This document shows positions 19,645 through 28,700 of a DNA stretch of 63,102 nt, piece after piece. Below the pieces are notes generated by a model. The model was not told the DNA's origin, searched no databases, and saw nothing but the letters and a program-made list of their open reading frames with translations. This stretch comes from an uncultured Clostridia bacterium (GTDB lineage: Bacteria; Bacillota; Clostridia; Lachnospirales; CAG-274): positions 1 through 63,102 of the forward strand of contig CALWSK010000007.1 of NCBI GenBank assembly GCA_944384195.1. Reading direction: 5' to 3'. Made by a program: the position numbers and the translations under genes. Numbering within the stretch: the first letter of the stretch is position 1; each line of letters opens with the position of its first letter.

Positions 19645-20187
19645 ATGTCACGTATAGGTAGATTACCTATTGCTATCCCAGCTGGCGTAGAAGTAAAGCT
19701 TGAGGAAGGCAATGTTATTACTGTTAAAGGTCCTAAAGGGACTTTAACTCGTAAATTAGTTGACGATTTAACTATCACAGTTGAAAACAACGAAGTAGTT
19801 GTTACTAGACCTAGTGATTTAAAAAGATATAAATCTTTACACGGACTTACAAGAACACTTATTTTCAATATGGTTGTAGGTGTTACTGAAGGTTATACAA
19901 AAGAACTTGAAATAAACGGGGTTGGTTATAGAGCTGCTAAAGCTGGTAACAAATTAAACCTTACTCTTGGTTATTCTCACCCGGTTGAGATGGTAGACCC
20001 AGAAGGCGTTACTACTACTGTAGAAGGAAGCAACAAAATAATTGTTTCTGGTATAGATAAAGAAAAAGTTGGACAATTTGCAGCAGAAATCAGAGCAAAA
20101 CGTCCACCAGAACCTTACAAAGGTAAAGGTATTAAATATACAACTGAACATATAAGACGTAAAGTTGGTAAAACAGGTAAAAAATAA
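19645..20187 (+). CDS. rplF: 50S ribosomal protein L6
   Basis: 180 residues of two repeated alpha/beta domains. Starts [12 protein letters not shown], has the [11 protein letters not shown] signature near the C terminus, and lies near the GTPase-associated centre. AGGAGG 6 bases upstream. Confidence 0.98.
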   Translation: MSRIGRLPIAIPAGVEVKLEEGNVITVKGPKGTLTRKLVDDLTITVENNEVVVTRPSDLKRYKSLHGLTRTLIFNMVVGVTEGYTKELEINGVGYRAAKAGNKLNLTLGYSHPVEMVDPEGVTTTVEGSNKIIVSGIDKEKVGQFAAEIRAKRPPEPYKGKGIKYTTEHIRRKVGKTGKK

Positions 20188-20205
20188 TAAAGGGGTGAGC
20201 AAACT

Positions 20206-20574
20206 ATGATAACAAAGCCATCACGTGCTGAAGCTAGAAAAAAACGCCATTTAAGAATTCGTAATAAAGTAAATGGTACAGCGCAAAAACCTAGATTGGC
20301 AGTATTTAGAAGTAACAAACATATCTATGTACAAATTATAGATGACACAGTAGGTAAAACTTTAGTTTCTGCATCTACTATGGAAGCTGATATAAAAGCT
20401 AAGCTTTCTAAAACTTCTGATATTGAAGCAGCAAAAGTAGTTGGAACAGAAGTTGCTAAAAAAGCTATCGCTAAAGGTATAGATACAGTAGTATTTGACC
20501 GTGGCGGTTATATATATCAAGGCAAAGTTATGGCTTTAGCTGAAGCAGCTAGAGAAGCAGGCTTACAATTCTAG
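20206..20574 (+). CDS. rplR: 50S ribosomal protein L18
   Basis: 122 residues. Contains R-H-x-R-I-R-x-K-V-x-G-T and the F-D-R-G-G-Y-x-Y-x-G-K-V signature. Binds 5S rRNA together with L5. GGGGTGAGC site upstream. Confidence 0.98.
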   Translation: MITKPSRAEARKKRHLRIRNKVNGTAQKPRLAVFRSNKHIYVQIIDDTVGKTLVSASTMEADIKAKLSKTSDIEAAKVVGTEVAKKAIAKGIDTVVFDRGGYIYQGKVMALAEAAREAGLQF

Positions 20575-20589
20575 TAAGGAGGGAAAATC

Positions 20590-21096
20590 TTGAGAAACAA
20601 AATTAATGCTAGTACGCTTGATTTAAAAGATAAGGTTGTTACAATCAAACGTGTTACTAAAGTTGTAAAAGGTGGACGTACTTTCCGTTTTGCAGCATTA
20701 GTAGTAGTTGGAGATGAAAACGGACACGTTGGAGTTGGCCTTGGTAAAGCTACTGAAATACCAGATGCTATAAGAAAAGGCAAAGAAGACGCTATGAAAA
20801 ATCTTATCTACGTAGAGCGTAATAAAGATGATAGTATTTATCACGAAATGATTGGTAAATTTGGAAGCGCAACTGTTTTATTAAAACCAGCTCCAGAAGG
20901 TACTGGAGTTATCGCTGGTGGTCCTGCACGTGCTGTGCTTGAGCTTGCTGGTATTAGAAACATTAGAACAAAATCTTTAGGTTCTAATAATAAGAAAAAC
21001 GTTGTTAACGCAACTATAGAAGGACTTGCTAGAGTTACTACTCCAGAGAGAGTTGCAAGACTTCGTGGAAAAACAGTTGAAGAAATTTTAGGGTAA
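20590..21096 (+). CDS. rpsE: 30S ribosomal protein S5
   Basis: 168 residues, TTG start behind AAGGAGGG. The double-stranded-RNA-binding-like domain carries K-V-V-K-G-G-R-x-F-R-F and V-G-x-G-x-G-K-A. Part of the mRNA entry and fidelity centre. Confidence 0.98.
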   Translation: MRNKINASTLDLKDKVVTIKRVTKVVKGGRTFRFAALVVVGDENGHVGVGLGKATEIPDAIRKGKEDAMKNLIYVERNKDDSIYHEMIGKFGSATVLLKPAPEGTGVIAGGPARAVLELAGIRNIRTKSLGSNNKKNVVNATIEGLARVTTPERVARLRGKTVEEILG

Positions 21097-21109
21097 GGAG
21101 GGCATATAA

Positions 21110-21286
21110 ATGAGTTTAAAAATTACTTTAAAAAAATCTACAATTGGTGCTATCCCTAAACATAAAAAAACTGTTAAAGCTTTAGGTCTTAAAAAAATAG
21201 GTGCTTCTGTTGTTCAAAAAGATAATGAAGCAATCAAAGGTATGATTCAACAAGTTAGACATTTAGTTGAAGTTGAAGAAATCTAA
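21110..21286 (+). CDS. rpmD: 50S ribosomal protein L30
   Basis: 58 residues read directly from the sequence: [20 protein letters not shown], then T-V-K-A-L-G-L-K-K and a C-terminal V-R-H-L-V-E-V-E-E. These are L30 hallmarks. AGGAGGG lies 8 bases upstream, and the gene sits between rpsE and rplO as expected. Confidence 0.97.
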   Translation: MSLKITLKKSTIGAIPKHKKTVKALGLKKIGASVVQKDNEAIKGMIQQVRHLVEVEEI

Positions 21287-21306
21287 TAAAAGGAGGTGTC
21301 CCTTAA

Positions 21307-21750
21307 ATGAATTTAAATGAGTTAAAACCAGCTGAAGGTTCAAAATCAAAAGCGTTTCGTAGAGGTAGAGGACACGGTTCTGGTAATGGAAAAACTGCCG
21401 GTAGAGGACATAAAGGGCAAAACGCACGTTCTGGTGGTGGCGTAAGACCTGGTTTTGAAGGTGGTCAAATGCCTCTTTACAGAAGAATCCCTAAAAGAGG
21501 ATTTAATTGCAGAAACCACAAAGATATCGTTGGTATCAATGTAAATTTATTAAACGTTTTTGAAGATGGAGCAGTTATCGATATAGATGCTCTTAAATCT
21601 AAAGGGTTAGTTAGCAATCCAAGAGATGGAGTTAAAATCCTTGGTAATGGCGAATTAACAGTTAAAAACTTAACAGTAAAAGTAAACTATTTTAGCAAAA
21701 CAGCTATTGAAAAAATTGAAGCAACAGGCGGAAAAGCTGAGGTGATCTAA
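21307..21750 (+). CDS. rplO: 50S ribosomal protein L15
   Basis: 147 residues. Starts [12 protein letters not shown], with the Gly/Arg-rich arm ([20 protein letters not shown]) and the C-terminal I-E-A-x-G-G-K-x-E-V-I. The stop overlaps the secY start (TAATG). Confidence 0.98.
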   Translation: MNLNELKPAEGSKSKAFRRGRGHGSGNGKTAGRGHKGQNARSGGGVRPGFEGGQMPLYRRIPKRGFNCRNHKDIVGINVNLLNVFEDGAVIDIDALKSKGLVSNPRDGVKILGNGELTVKNLTVKVNYFSKTAIEKIEATGGKAEVI

Positions 21751-22994
21751 TGTTTTCAACCTTTAAAAATGCTTGGAAAGTACCAGAACTTAGAAAAAGA
21801 ATTATCTTTATGATTCTTATGATATTTGTTATAAGAATCGGTACTAAAATAACTGTTCCAGGCATTAGTATTGCAGAACTTAGCAATGAAGGAAATGGCA
21901 CTTTATACAGTATAATAACTGGGGGTGCTTTTGGAACAATTTTTGCTTTAGGTATAGGGCCTTATATCACTTCGTCAATTATAATGCAACTTCTTACAGT
22001 TGCTATACCAAAGCTTGAACAGCTTAATAAAGAGGGAGAACAAGGGAGAAAAATAATAAATAGATATACACGTATTTTAGCTGTTGTGTTAGCTTTTGTA
22101 CAGGCTATAGGGCAGATATTAGCTCTTAGAGGAGCTTTTGTATATCAAAATACGTTTGTATATTTTGTTGCTACATTATCTATGGTGGCAGGTACTATGT
22201 TTATTATGTGGCTTGGAGAAAGGCTTACAGAAAAAGGCTTAGGTAATGGTACATCTTTTATTATCTTTGCTAATATCTTAGCTAGCTTACCAAAAACTAT
22301 AAATAATTTATATGTTGATACAGTAGGTGGTGGTACACAAGCTTATATAAAAGCTGGTATAATCATAGTATTATTTGTATTGCTCATTGCTTTTGTTATC
22401 TTAGTTCAAGATGGTGAAAGAAGAATACCCGTACAATATTCTAAAAAAATGGTTGGAAGAAAAATGTATGGTGGACAGTCAACTTTTATACCTATAAAAG
22501 TAAACATAGCAGGTGTTATGTCTATCATTTTTGCAATATCTATATTACAGTTTCCTCAAACCATAGCACAGCTTTGGCAAACACCGCCTAGCTGGCTACA
22601 AGAAGTTGTTCGAGTTTTAAATATAACTAGCCCAGTTGGAGCTATATTATATGTTATATTAATTTTCTGTTTTACATCTTTTTATACTTCTTTTGCGTTT
22701 AATCCAATTGAAGTAGCAGAAAATATGAAAAAAAATGGTGGTTTTATCCCTGGAATTAGACCAGGAAAGCCTACATCTGAATTTATACAAAATGTTGTTA
22801 ATAGAATATCTCTTATAGGAGCTTGTTTTTATGCTTTTATAGCTATGGTGCCAGTTTTATTTGAATGGATATTCAAAATAAATGTTGGATTTGGAGGAAC
22901 TACACTTCTTATCGTAACAGGTGTTGCTTTAGAGATTGTAAAACAGCTAGATTCTCAACTACTTATGAGAAACTATAAAGGATTTTTAGGCTAA
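21750..22994 (+). CDS. secY: Protein translocase subunit SecY
   Basis: 414 residues with ten membrane helices. Contains the plug-adjacent G-I-G-P-Y-I-T-S-S-I-I-M-Q-L-L segment and the cytoplasmic loops that contact SecA and the ribosome (NPPEVAENMKKNGGFIPGIRPG-type block). Core channel of the Sec system, which exports the sialidase, NanM and membrane proteins encoded here. Overlaps rplO by one base. Confidence 0.97.
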   Translation: MFSTFKNAWKVPELRKRIIFMILMIFVIRIGTKITVPGISIAELSNEGNGTLYSIITGGAFGTIFALGIGPYITSSIIMQLLTVAIPKLEQLNKEGEQGRKIINRYTRILAVVLAFVQAIGQILALRGAFVYQNTFVYFVATLSMVAGTMFIMWLGERLTEKGLGNGTSFIIFANILASLPKTINNLYVDTVGGGTQAYIKAGIIIVLFVLLIAFVILVQDGERRIPVQYSKKMVGRKMYGGQSTFIPIKVNIAGVMSIIFAISILQFPQTIAQLWQTPPSWLQEVVRVLNITSPVGAILYVILIFCFTSFYTSFAFNPIEVAENMKKNGGFIPGIRPGKPTSEFIQNVVNRISLIGACFYAFIAMVPVLFEWIFKINVGFGGTTLLIVTGVALEIVKQLDSQLLMRNYKGFLG

Positions 22995-23007
22995 GATTTG
23001 GATTTAG

Positions 23008-23028
23008 AGAGAGTGCATAGCACCCTCT
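23008..23028 (+). other. Intercistronic hairpin between secY and adk
   Basis: AGAGAGTGC / GCACCCTCT, 9-base arms with one mismatch and a 3-base loop, followed by only three T. It could be a weak attenuator or an mRNA processing site; a full terminator is unlikely inside the operon. Confidence 0.45.
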
Positions 23029-23068
23029 TTGACCAAATAGCAAACGTTATTGGAAAGAAGGGTAATAT

Positions 23069-23707
23069 ATGAAACTTGTACTTATAGGAAGCCCTGGGGC
23101 AGGAAAAGGCACTCAGGCTAAAGTGTTATCAAAACATTTTGATATAGCTCATATTTCTACAGGTGATTTATTAAGAGAAGAAACAAGCCAAAAAACGGAG
23201 CTTGGACTTAAAATTATCGATATAATGAACTCTGGAGAACTTGTTTCTGATGAAATAGTAGAAACTCTTCTTGCAAACAGAGTTAAAAGAGATGATTGCA
23301 AAAAAGGTTTTATCTTAGATGGATACCCACGAAATGTAAAACAAGCAGAAAATTTGCCTTCTATTGTAGGAGAAATAGAAAAAGTTGTTCTAATTAGTGT
23401 AGAAGATGATCTTATAGTAGAACGTATGGTTGGTAGACGTGGTTGCCCTAAATGTGGGCAAATGTATCATATAAAATATAACCCACCTAAAGAAGATGGC
23501 GTTTGTGGTGTTTGTGGAGAAGCACTTGTTCAAAGAAAAGACGATAATGAAGAAACTGTTAAAAATAGACTTTCTGTTTATCATAAATCTACAGCACCTA
23601 TAATTGATTATTATAAAAATAAAGGACTCCTTTTAGAGATAAGCGGTGTGGGAGATATTGATGAGATAAGCAAGCAACTGATAGATGCTTTAGAAGGGGC
23701 TAGATAA
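23069..23707 (+). CDS. adk: Adenylate kinase, zinc-binding LID type
   Basis: 212 residues. P-loop G-S-P-G-A-G-K-G-T at 7-15 and the D-G-Y-P-R-N motif. The LID holds a four-cysteine zinc site (CPKC...CGVC), usual in Gram-positive bacteria. Interconverts ATP + AMP and 2 ADP. The secY-adk-map order is standard. The stop overlaps the next start by one base. Confidence 0.97.
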   Translation: MKLVLIGSPGAGKGTQAKVLSKHFDIAHISTGDLLREETSQKTELGLKIIDIMNSGELVSDEIVETLLANRVKRDDCKKGFILDGYPRNVKQAENLPSIVGEIEKVVLISVEDDLIVERMVGRRGCPKCGQMYHIKYNPPKEDGVCGVCGEALVQRKDDNEETVKNRLSVYHKSTAPIIDYYKNKGLLLEISGVGDIDEISKQLIDALEGAR

Positions 23708-24456
23708 TGGCTATTACAATAAAAAATAAAGAGCATATAAGACGTATGAAAGAGGCAGGTAGAATAAACAAAGAGGCTTTAGACCTTTTAGAAAGCCATA
23801 TTGCCCCTGGAATTACTACAAAAGAGCTTGATAAGATAGCTTTTGATTTTATTAAATCTAATGATGCTACGCCTTCTTTTAAGGGGTATGGAGGATTTCC
23901 AGCTACCATTTGCGCATCAATTAATAATCAACTAATACATGGGATACCTTCAGATGTTGTTCTTAAAGACGGTGATATTATAAGCATAGATATTGGCACA
24001 TATAAAGATGGATTTCACGCTGATGCTGCTAGAACTTTTGCAGTTGGTGAGATATCAAATGAGGCTAAAAAGCTTATAGAGGTTACTAAGCAAGCCTTTT
24101 TTGAGGGCATAAAATTTGCAAAAGTTGGATATTATTTATATGATATATCTTCTGCGATACAAAACTATGTTGAGAACAACGGATTTTCAATAGTTACAGA
24201 TTATGTAGGACACGGAATAGGCAAAAATTTGCATGAAGACCCACAGGTGCCAAACTATAGAGTGCCTGGAAGAAAAGGGCCAAAGCTTATTAGTGGAATG
24301 GCTCTTGCTATAGAGCCTATGGTAAACGCTGGAGCAAAGGACGTAAAGGTGCTAAAAGATGGCTGGAGCGTTGTTACAAAAGACGGCTCTTTATGTGCAC
24401 ACTATGAAAACACAGTGATAATCACAGAAGAACAGCCAGATATAATCACACTTTAA
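23707..24456 (+). CDS. map: Methionine aminopeptidase, type I
   Basis: 249 residues, catalytic domain only, with metal ligands in SIDIGTYKDGFHADAARTF, GHGIG, AIEPM and HYENT. Removes N-terminal formyl-free methionine, an essential step. A second copy with a SEC-C motif is at 7426, so the organism has two. Starts one base into the adk stop. Confidence 0.96.
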   Translation: MAITIKNKEHIRRMKEAGRINKEALDLLESHIAPGITTKELDKIAFDFIKSNDATPSFKGYGGFPATICASINNQLIHGIPSDVVLKDGDIISIDIGTYKDGFHADAARTFAVGEISNEAKKLIEVTKQAFFEGIKFAKVGYYLYDISSAIQNYVENNGFSIVTDYVGHGIGKNLHEDPQVPNYRVPGRKGPKLISGMALAIEPMVNAGAKDVKVLKDGWSVVTKDGSLCAHYENTVIITEEQPDIITL

Positions 24457-24481
24457 GATTGTTATATTGAGGTGAATTAGG

Positions 24482-24739
24482 TTGTATACCAAAGGTCAAG
24501 TTGTATATTCTAAATGTGGACGTGATAAAAGAAAACCTTTTATAATAGTTGGTCTTGATGACGAATTTTTATACTTGGTTGATGGCAAGCTAAGAAAATT
24601 AGAAAAACCTAAGAAAAAAAAGAAAAAACATGTTCAAATTGTTGACAAAATAGATTATAATATAAAAAAGAAGCTTGATGAAAATCTTTATTTGCTAGAT
24701 GCAGATATTAGAAAAGCATTAGAGCCTTTTGAAATTTAG
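24482..24739 (+). CDS. KOW-domain RNA-binding protein (L14e-like)
   Basis: 85 residues, TTG start after GAGGTG. An N-terminal KOW-type beta barrel (GQVVYSKCGRDKRKPFIIVGL) is followed by a lysine stretch (about 40-49) and a helical tail. Proteins of this kind sit between map and infA in many Clostridia and resemble eukaryotic L14e; a ribosome-linked role is presumed but not shown. Confidence 0.85.
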   Translation: MYTKGQVVYSKCGRDKRKPFIIVGLDDEFLYLVDGKLRKLEKPKKKKKKHVQIVDKIDYNIKKKLDENLYLLDADIRKALEPFEI

Positions 24740-24766
24740 TTGTAATAGTTAAGGAGGGTTTATACC

Positions 24767-24985
24767 TTGTCTAAAAACGATGTTATCGAAGTGGAAGGTA
24801 CTGTTCTTGAAAAGCTTCCTAACGCTACTTTTAAAGTGGAGCTTGAAAACGGACATCAAATCCTAGCTCATATATCAGGTAAACTGCGTATGAACTTTAT
24901 AAGAATTATTCCTGGAGATAAAGTTATGATAGAAATGTCTCCATATGATTTAACTAAAGGCAGAATTACTTGGAGAGATAAATGA
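24767..24985 (+). CDS. infA: Translation initiation factor IF-1
   Basis: 72 residues, TTG start after AAGGAGGG. An S1-like OB fold with [19 protein letters not shown] and [12 protein letters not shown], all universal IF-1 motifs. Blocks the A site during initiation. Confidence 0.98.
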   Translation: MSKNDVIEVEGTVLEKLPNATFKVELENGHQILAHISGKLRMNFIRIIPGDKVMIEMSPYDLTKGRITWRDK

Positions 24986-25002
24986 TGAAAGGAGTTTAAG
25001 AA

Positions 25003-25116
25003 ATGAAAGTTAGACCATCTGTTAAACCTATGTGTGAAAAATGCAGAATAATAAGAAGAAAAGGGGCTATCAGAGTTATCTGCGAAAACCCAAAACATAA
25101 ACAAAAACAAGGTTAA
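25003..25116 (+). CDS. rpmJ: 50S ribosomal protein L36, zinc-binding form
   Basis: 37 residues read directly: starts [15 protein letters not shown] and ends [10 protein letters not shown]-x-x-C, a third Cys and a His form the zinc ribbon. AAAGGAG lies 7 bases upstream. Position between infA and rpsM is standard. Confidence 0.98.
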   Translation: MKVRPSVKPMCEKCRIIRRKGAIRVICENPKHKQKQG

Positions 25117-25123
25117 TATGGTG

Positions 25124-25197
25124 TTTAAAGGTACGAGAACCTTTAAAAATCAGAAACTGGATATGGAAATAATGGAAAGAAGAAGGTTATTTAACCT
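25124..25197 (+). other. Structured spacer before rpsM
   Basis: The 102-base gap between rpmJ and rpsM holds a 9-bp hairpin TTTAAAGGT / ACCTTTAAA (25124-25147) and a short AGGTTA / TAACCT palindrome (25184-25197) close to the rpsM ribosome binding site. It may serve local regulation of the alpha segment; nothing proves this. Confidence 0.4.
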
Positions 25198-25218
25198 AAT
25201 CAGGAGGTGCAAGAATTA

Positions 25219-25587
25219 ATGGCTCGTATTGCGGGTGTTGACTTACCAAGAGAAAAACGTGTAGAAATCGGACTTACTTATGTATATGGTATTGGGCGTG
25301 CTAGTTCTAACAGAATATTAAAAGAAGCTGGTATAGATCCAAACACTAGAGTAAGAGATTTATCTGACGATGAAGTAGCTAAAATTCGTGAAGTAATTGA
25401 TGCTACTCAAACTGTAGAAGGGGATCTTAGAAGAGAAATAGCTCTTAACATTAAACGTCTTGTTGAGATTGGATGCTATAGAGGTATTCGTCATAGAAAA
25501 GGTCTTCCAGTTAGAGGACAAAAAACTAAAACAAATGCTAGAACTAGAAAAGGTCCTAGAAGAACTGTTGCTAATAAGAAAAAATAA
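25219..25587 (+). CDS. rpsM: 30S ribosomal protein S13
   Basis: 122 residues. ATG at 25219 ([14 protein letters not shown]) follows CAGGAGGTG; an in-frame GTG at 25207 overlaps that site. Contains the helix-two turns-helix region and the basic tail [18 protein letters not shown]. Forms inter-subunit bridges. Confidence 0.97.
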   Translation: MARIAGVDLPREKRVEIGLTYVYGIGRASSNRILKEAGIDPNTRVRDLSDDEVAKIREVIDATQTVEGDLRREIALNIKRLVEIGCYRGIRHRKGLPVRGQKTKTNARTRKGPRRTVANKKK

Positions 25588-25611
25588 TCTTTAAGGGAGG
25601 TTTAGAGTTAA

Positions 25612-26013
25612 ATGGCTAAAAAGACAGTAAAAAAATCTACTGGCCGTAGACGTCGCGACAGAAAAGTTGTTGAACGTGGTCAAGCACATATACAATCAAC
25701 TTTTAATAATACAATAGTAACTATTACAGATGCTTCTGGTAATGCTCTTTCTTGGGCAAGCGCTGGTGAGCTTGGGTTTAGAGGCTCTAGAAAATCTACT
25801 CCTTATGCTGCACAAATGGCTGCTGATAAAGCTGCTCTTGCTGCTAAAGATTATGGCTTAAAAACAGTTGAAGTTTTTGTAAAAGGCCCAGGAAGCGGTA
25901 GAGAAGCTGCTATCCGTGCGTTACAAGCTGCTGGACTTGATGTGACTATGATTAAAGATGTTACTCCAGTTCCACATAATGGTTGTAGACCACCAAAAAG
26001 AAGAAGAGTGTAA
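25612..26013 (+). CDS. rpsK: 30S ribosomal protein S11
   Basis: 133 residues. Shows [29 protein letters not shown] and the C-terminal [13 protein letters not shown]. Platform protein lining the mRNA exit. GGGAGG upstream. Confidence 0.98.
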   Translation: MAKKTVKKSTGRRRRDRKVVERGQAHIQSTFNNTIVTITDASGNALSWASAGELGFRGSRKSTPYAAQMAADKAALAAKDYGLKTVEVFVKGPGSGREAAIRALQAAGLDVTMIKDVTPVPHNGCRPPKRRRV

Positions 26014-26037
26014 TTTTATAGGAGGTGCTATTTAGAA

Positions 26038-26628
26038 ATGGCTAGAGATATGGGTCCGGTGCTTAAAAGATGTAGATACCTTGGTATTGATCCTAGTGTT
26101 CTTGGTGTTACTAAAAAACCTAGTAAACGTAAAAGAACAATGAGAAAATTAAGCGAATACGGCGTACAATTAAAAGAAAAACAAAAAGTTAAATTTATAT
26201 ATGGTGTATTAGAAAAACAATTTAGAAACTACTATAAAGTGGCTGATAATATGTACGGAATCACTGGTGAGAATCTTCTTACTTTATTAGAGCTTAGACT
26301 TGATAATGTAGTTTTTAGATTAGGTCTTGGACGTACTAGAAAAGAAGCTAGACAAATCGTTCGTCATAATTTAATCCGTGTAAATGGACAAAAAGTTAAT
26401 ATCCCATCTTATCAAGTAAAAGTTGGTGATGTTATCGAAGTTAAAGAAAACAAAAAAGATTTACAAAGATTTAAAGATGTGCTTGAGGTTACAGGTTCTA
26501 GAGTTGTGCCTGCTTGGTTATCAGCAGATACAGAAAACCTTAAAGGTAGCGTTGTTACTATGCCTTCTAGAGAACAACTTGACTTACCTGTTAACGAAAC
26601 ACTTATCGTTGAGTTATATTCTAAATAA
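26038..26628 (+). CDS. rpsD: 30S ribosomal protein S4
   Basis: 196 residues, with an S4 RNA-binding domain at about 88-150 (RLDNVVFRLGLGRTRKEARQ). This copy has a short N terminus without the four-cysteine zinc cluster seen in some S4 proteins. S4 represses its own synthesis in Bacillus and E. coli; the hairpins just downstream are a possible target. Confidence 0.97.
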   Translation: MARDMGPVLKRCRYLGIDPSVLGVTKKPSKRKRTMRKLSEYGVQLKEKQKVKFIYGVLEKQFRNYYKVADNMYGITGENLLTLLELRLDNVVFRLGLGRTRKEARQIVRHNLIRVNGQKVNIPSYQVKVGDVIEVKENKKDLQRFKDVLEVTGSRVVPAWLSADTENLKGSVVTMPSREQLDLPVNETLIVELYSK

Positions 26629-26634
26629 TAAATT

Positions 26635-26691
26635 GATATTTTTTAGGAAAGGAATACCTTTTCTAAAAAATATCTTTAGTTTAAGATATTT
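26635..26691 (+). promoter_or_regulatory. Two mutually exclusive hairpins between rpsD and rpoA
   Basis: Hairpin A pairs 26635-26652 with 26657-26674 (18 bp, one G-U, loop AATA). Hairpin B pairs AAATATCTT (26668-26676) with AAGATATTT (26683-26691). They share bases 26668-26674, so only one can form at a time, and B ends just before the rpoA ribosome binding site (AAGGGAGG, 26694-26701). This is the layout of an attenuator or translational switch; the function is inferred. Confidence 0.55.
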
Positions 26692-26709
26692 ATAAGGGAG
26701 GTTAAATTA

Positions 26710-27669
26710 GTGTTAGGATTTGAAAAACCTCGCATTGAAATTGCTGAAATATCAGAAGATGGAAGATATGGTAGATTTGTTGTACAACCTTTAGAAAGAG
26801 GATATGGCACTACTTTAGGAAACTCTTTAAGGAGAATCCTTTTATCTTCTCTACCAGGAGCTGCTGTTAGCAATATAAAAATTGATGGTGTTCTTCACGA
26901 ATTTAGCGTTATTCCTGGCGTTAAAGAAGATGTTACAGAGATAATATTAAATCTTAAAAATCTTGCTATTAAAAATAATAGTGAGAGCAATGAACCTAAG
27001 ATAGCTTATATAGATTTTACTGGTGAAGGTGAGATTAAAGCTGGAGATATAAAAGTAGATTCTGATATTGAAATTGTAAATCCAGATCTTCATATAGCTA
27101 CACTTAGCGGTGGTCCAGAAAGTAAACTTTTTATGGAAATAACTATAACTAAAGGTAGAGGATATATAGAAGCGGCTAAAAATAAAAAGCCAGATCAACC
27201 TATAAGAATGATACCAGTAGATTCATTATATACACCTGTTCAAAGAGTAAATTTCCTTGTAGAAGATACTCGCGTAGGACAGATAACAGATTATGATAAA
27301 CTTACATTTGAGATATGGACTAACGGAACTATTAGTCCAGATGACGCTGTTAGCTTAGGTGCTAAAGTACTTAATGAGCATTTAGCTTTATTTATAGATT
27401 TATCTGATAACGCTAAAAACACAGAAATTATGGTCGAAAAAGAAGAAGGCAAGAAAGAAAAGGTTCTTGAGCTTAGCATAGAAGAGCTTGACCTTTCTGT
27501 TCGTTCTTATAACTGTCTTAAACGTGCAGGTATTAACACAGTTGAAGACCTTGCAAATAAAACTGAAGATGATATGATGAAAGTACGTAATCTAGGACGC
27601 AAGTCTTTAGAAGAGGTACTTGGAAAAATGGCAGAGCTTGGGCTTGCATTAAGTCCTAGCGACGAATAA
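26710..27669 (+). CDS. rpoA: DNA-directed RNA polymerase subunit alpha
   Basis: 319 residues, GTG start behind AAGGGAGG. N-terminal assembly domain (about 1-230) with [17 protein letters not shown], a linker, and the C-terminal DNA-binding domain (about 250-312) with R-S-Y-N-C-L-K-R-A and [11 protein letters not shown]. Scaffold for polymerase assembly and target of activators. Confidence 0.98.
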   Translation: MLGFEKPRIEIAEISEDGRYGRFVVQPLERGYGTTLGNSLRRILLSSLPGAAVSNIKIDGVLHEFSVIPGVKEDVTEIILNLKNLAIKNNSESNEPKIAYIDFTGEGEIKAGDIKVDSDIEIVNPDLHIATLSGGPESKLFMEITITKGRGYIEAAKNKKPDQPIRMIPVDSLYTPVQRVNFLVEDTRVGQITDYDKLTFEIWTNGTISPDDAVSLGAKVLNEHLALFIDLSDNAKNTEIMVEKEEGKKEKVLELSIEELDLSVRSYNCLKRAGINTVEDLANKTEDDMMKVRNLGRKSLEEVLGKMAELGLALSPSDE

Positions 27670-27691
27670 TAATATTTAAGGAGGGCTAGTA

Positions 27692-28228
27692 ATGGCTGGA
27701 TACAGAAAACTTGGGCGTACATCAAGCCAACGTAAAGCGTTACTTCGCAATCAAGTAACAAACCTTTTATATCACGGTAAGATTAAAACTACTGAAGCCA
27801 AAGCTAAAGAAATTAGAAGAATGGCTGAAAAGCTTATTACTCTTGCTATAAAAGAAAAAGATAATTTTGAAGAAGTTACAGTTAAAGCTAAAGTAGCTAA
27901 AAAAGATAGTGAAGGTAGAAGAATTAAAGAAGTAGTAAACGGTAAAAAAGTTACTGTTTTTGATGAAGTTGATAAAACTATCAAAAAAGATCTTCCTTCT
28001 AGATTAAATGCTAGAAGAAAAATGCTTAGCGTTCTTTACCCTGTTACTGAAGTTCCTGCTGATGGCAGAAAGAAAAGAAGTAATACAGTTAAAGTTGATA
28101 TGGCTAAAAAAATGTTTGAAGAAATTGCTCCAAAATATGTTGGTAGACCAGGTGGTTATACTCGTATAGTAAAACTTGGTGCTAGACGTGGAGATGGCGC
28201 TGAAGAAGTTATTATAGAGCTTATCTAA
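27692..28228 (+). CDS. rplQ: 50S ribosomal protein L17, enlarged form
   Basis: 178 residues against about 112-130 in most bacteria. The N-terminal ([20 protein letters not shown]) and C-terminal ([19 protein letters not shown]) blocks are typical. A lysine-rich insertion of about 55 residues (roughly 53-110) splits the core. Long L17 proteins occur in Lachnospiraceae, from memory, so this is a lineage marker rather than an error. Last gene of the cluster, before a terminator. Confidence 0.96.
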   Translation: MAGYRKLGRTSSQRKALLRNQVTNLLYHGKIKTTEAKAKEIRRMAEKLITLAIKEKDNFEEVTVKAKVAKKDSEGRRIKEVVNGKKVTVFDEVDKTIKKDLPSRLNARRKMLSVLYPVTEVPADGRKKRSNTVKVDMAKKMFEEIAPKYVGRPGGYTRIVKLGARRGDGAEEVIIELI

Positions 28229-28234
28229 TTTTTA

Positions 28235-28262
28235 GGTTGTAGACTTTGTCTACAGCCTTTTT
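28235..28262 (+). terminator. Terminator of the ribosomal protein cluster
   Basis: GGTTGTAGAC / GTCTACAGCC (10 bp, one G-T pair, TTT loop) followed by five T. Confidence 0.88.
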
Positions 28263-28292
28263 ATAAAAATTGGTTATATTTGAGGTATATAT

Positions 28293-28505
28293 ATGAAAAA
28301 GAAAGAAGTATTTAAATCGTTAAAAGATTTGTCTAGTTTTTTATTGTGTAATGAAAGAATAAATAGTCAAAGATGTGTAGCACAAGATATAGATACTACA
28401 AAAACTATAATAGAAAACAAAGAAGATGAGCATAATGATGAACATAATGAGCATAAAGAACACAAAGAGCATAAACATCATAAATATCATAAAGAAGATA
28501 AATAA
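28293..28505 (+). CDS. Small His-rich hypothetical protein
   Basis: 70 residues, unrecognised. The first ~45 residues include two cysteines (LLCN, RCVA). The last ~27 are almost only H, E, K, D and N, with about ten histidines in E-H-x-E-H-K-type repeats, suggesting metal binding. GAGGT precedes the ATG and a terminator follows, so it looks like a real gene. No signal peptide. No metal transport gene is adjacent. Confidence 0.6.
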   Translation: MKKKEVFKSLKDLSSFLLCNERINSQRCVAQDIDTTKTIIENKEDEHNDEHNEHKEHKEHKHHKYHKEDK

Positions 28506-28537
28506 AGGATTGTAGGTAAATCTGCAATCTTTTTTTA
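28506..28537 (+). terminator. Terminator after the His-rich gene
   Basis: GATTGTAG / CTGCAATC (8 bp, one G-T pair) followed by seven T. Confidence 0.8.
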
Positions 28538-28634
28538 TAAAATGTAAGTAAAATTATATATATATAATATAAAAGTTGTATTAACATATATTGGTAAAAA
28601 TACATAAAAATTTACTTAAAAATATTTATTTTGC

Positions 28635-28663
28635 TTGCAAAAGGTATAAAAATTATATATAAT
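28635..28663 (+). promoter_or_regulatory. Promoter of the PfoR-like gene
   Basis: TTGCAA (28635-28640), 17-base spacer, TATAAT (28658-28663), 38 bases before the ATG. Confidence 0.7.
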
Positions 28664-28700
28664 TATTTGGACAATATATTTTAATTTATGGAGGAGTAAT

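Noticed and set aside
19146..19868. 240-residue open frame on the minus strand across rpsN-rpsH-rplF
   Set aside because: It is antisense to three certain ribosomal protein genes, has no ribosome binding site and no family resemblance; a shadow of their codon bias.
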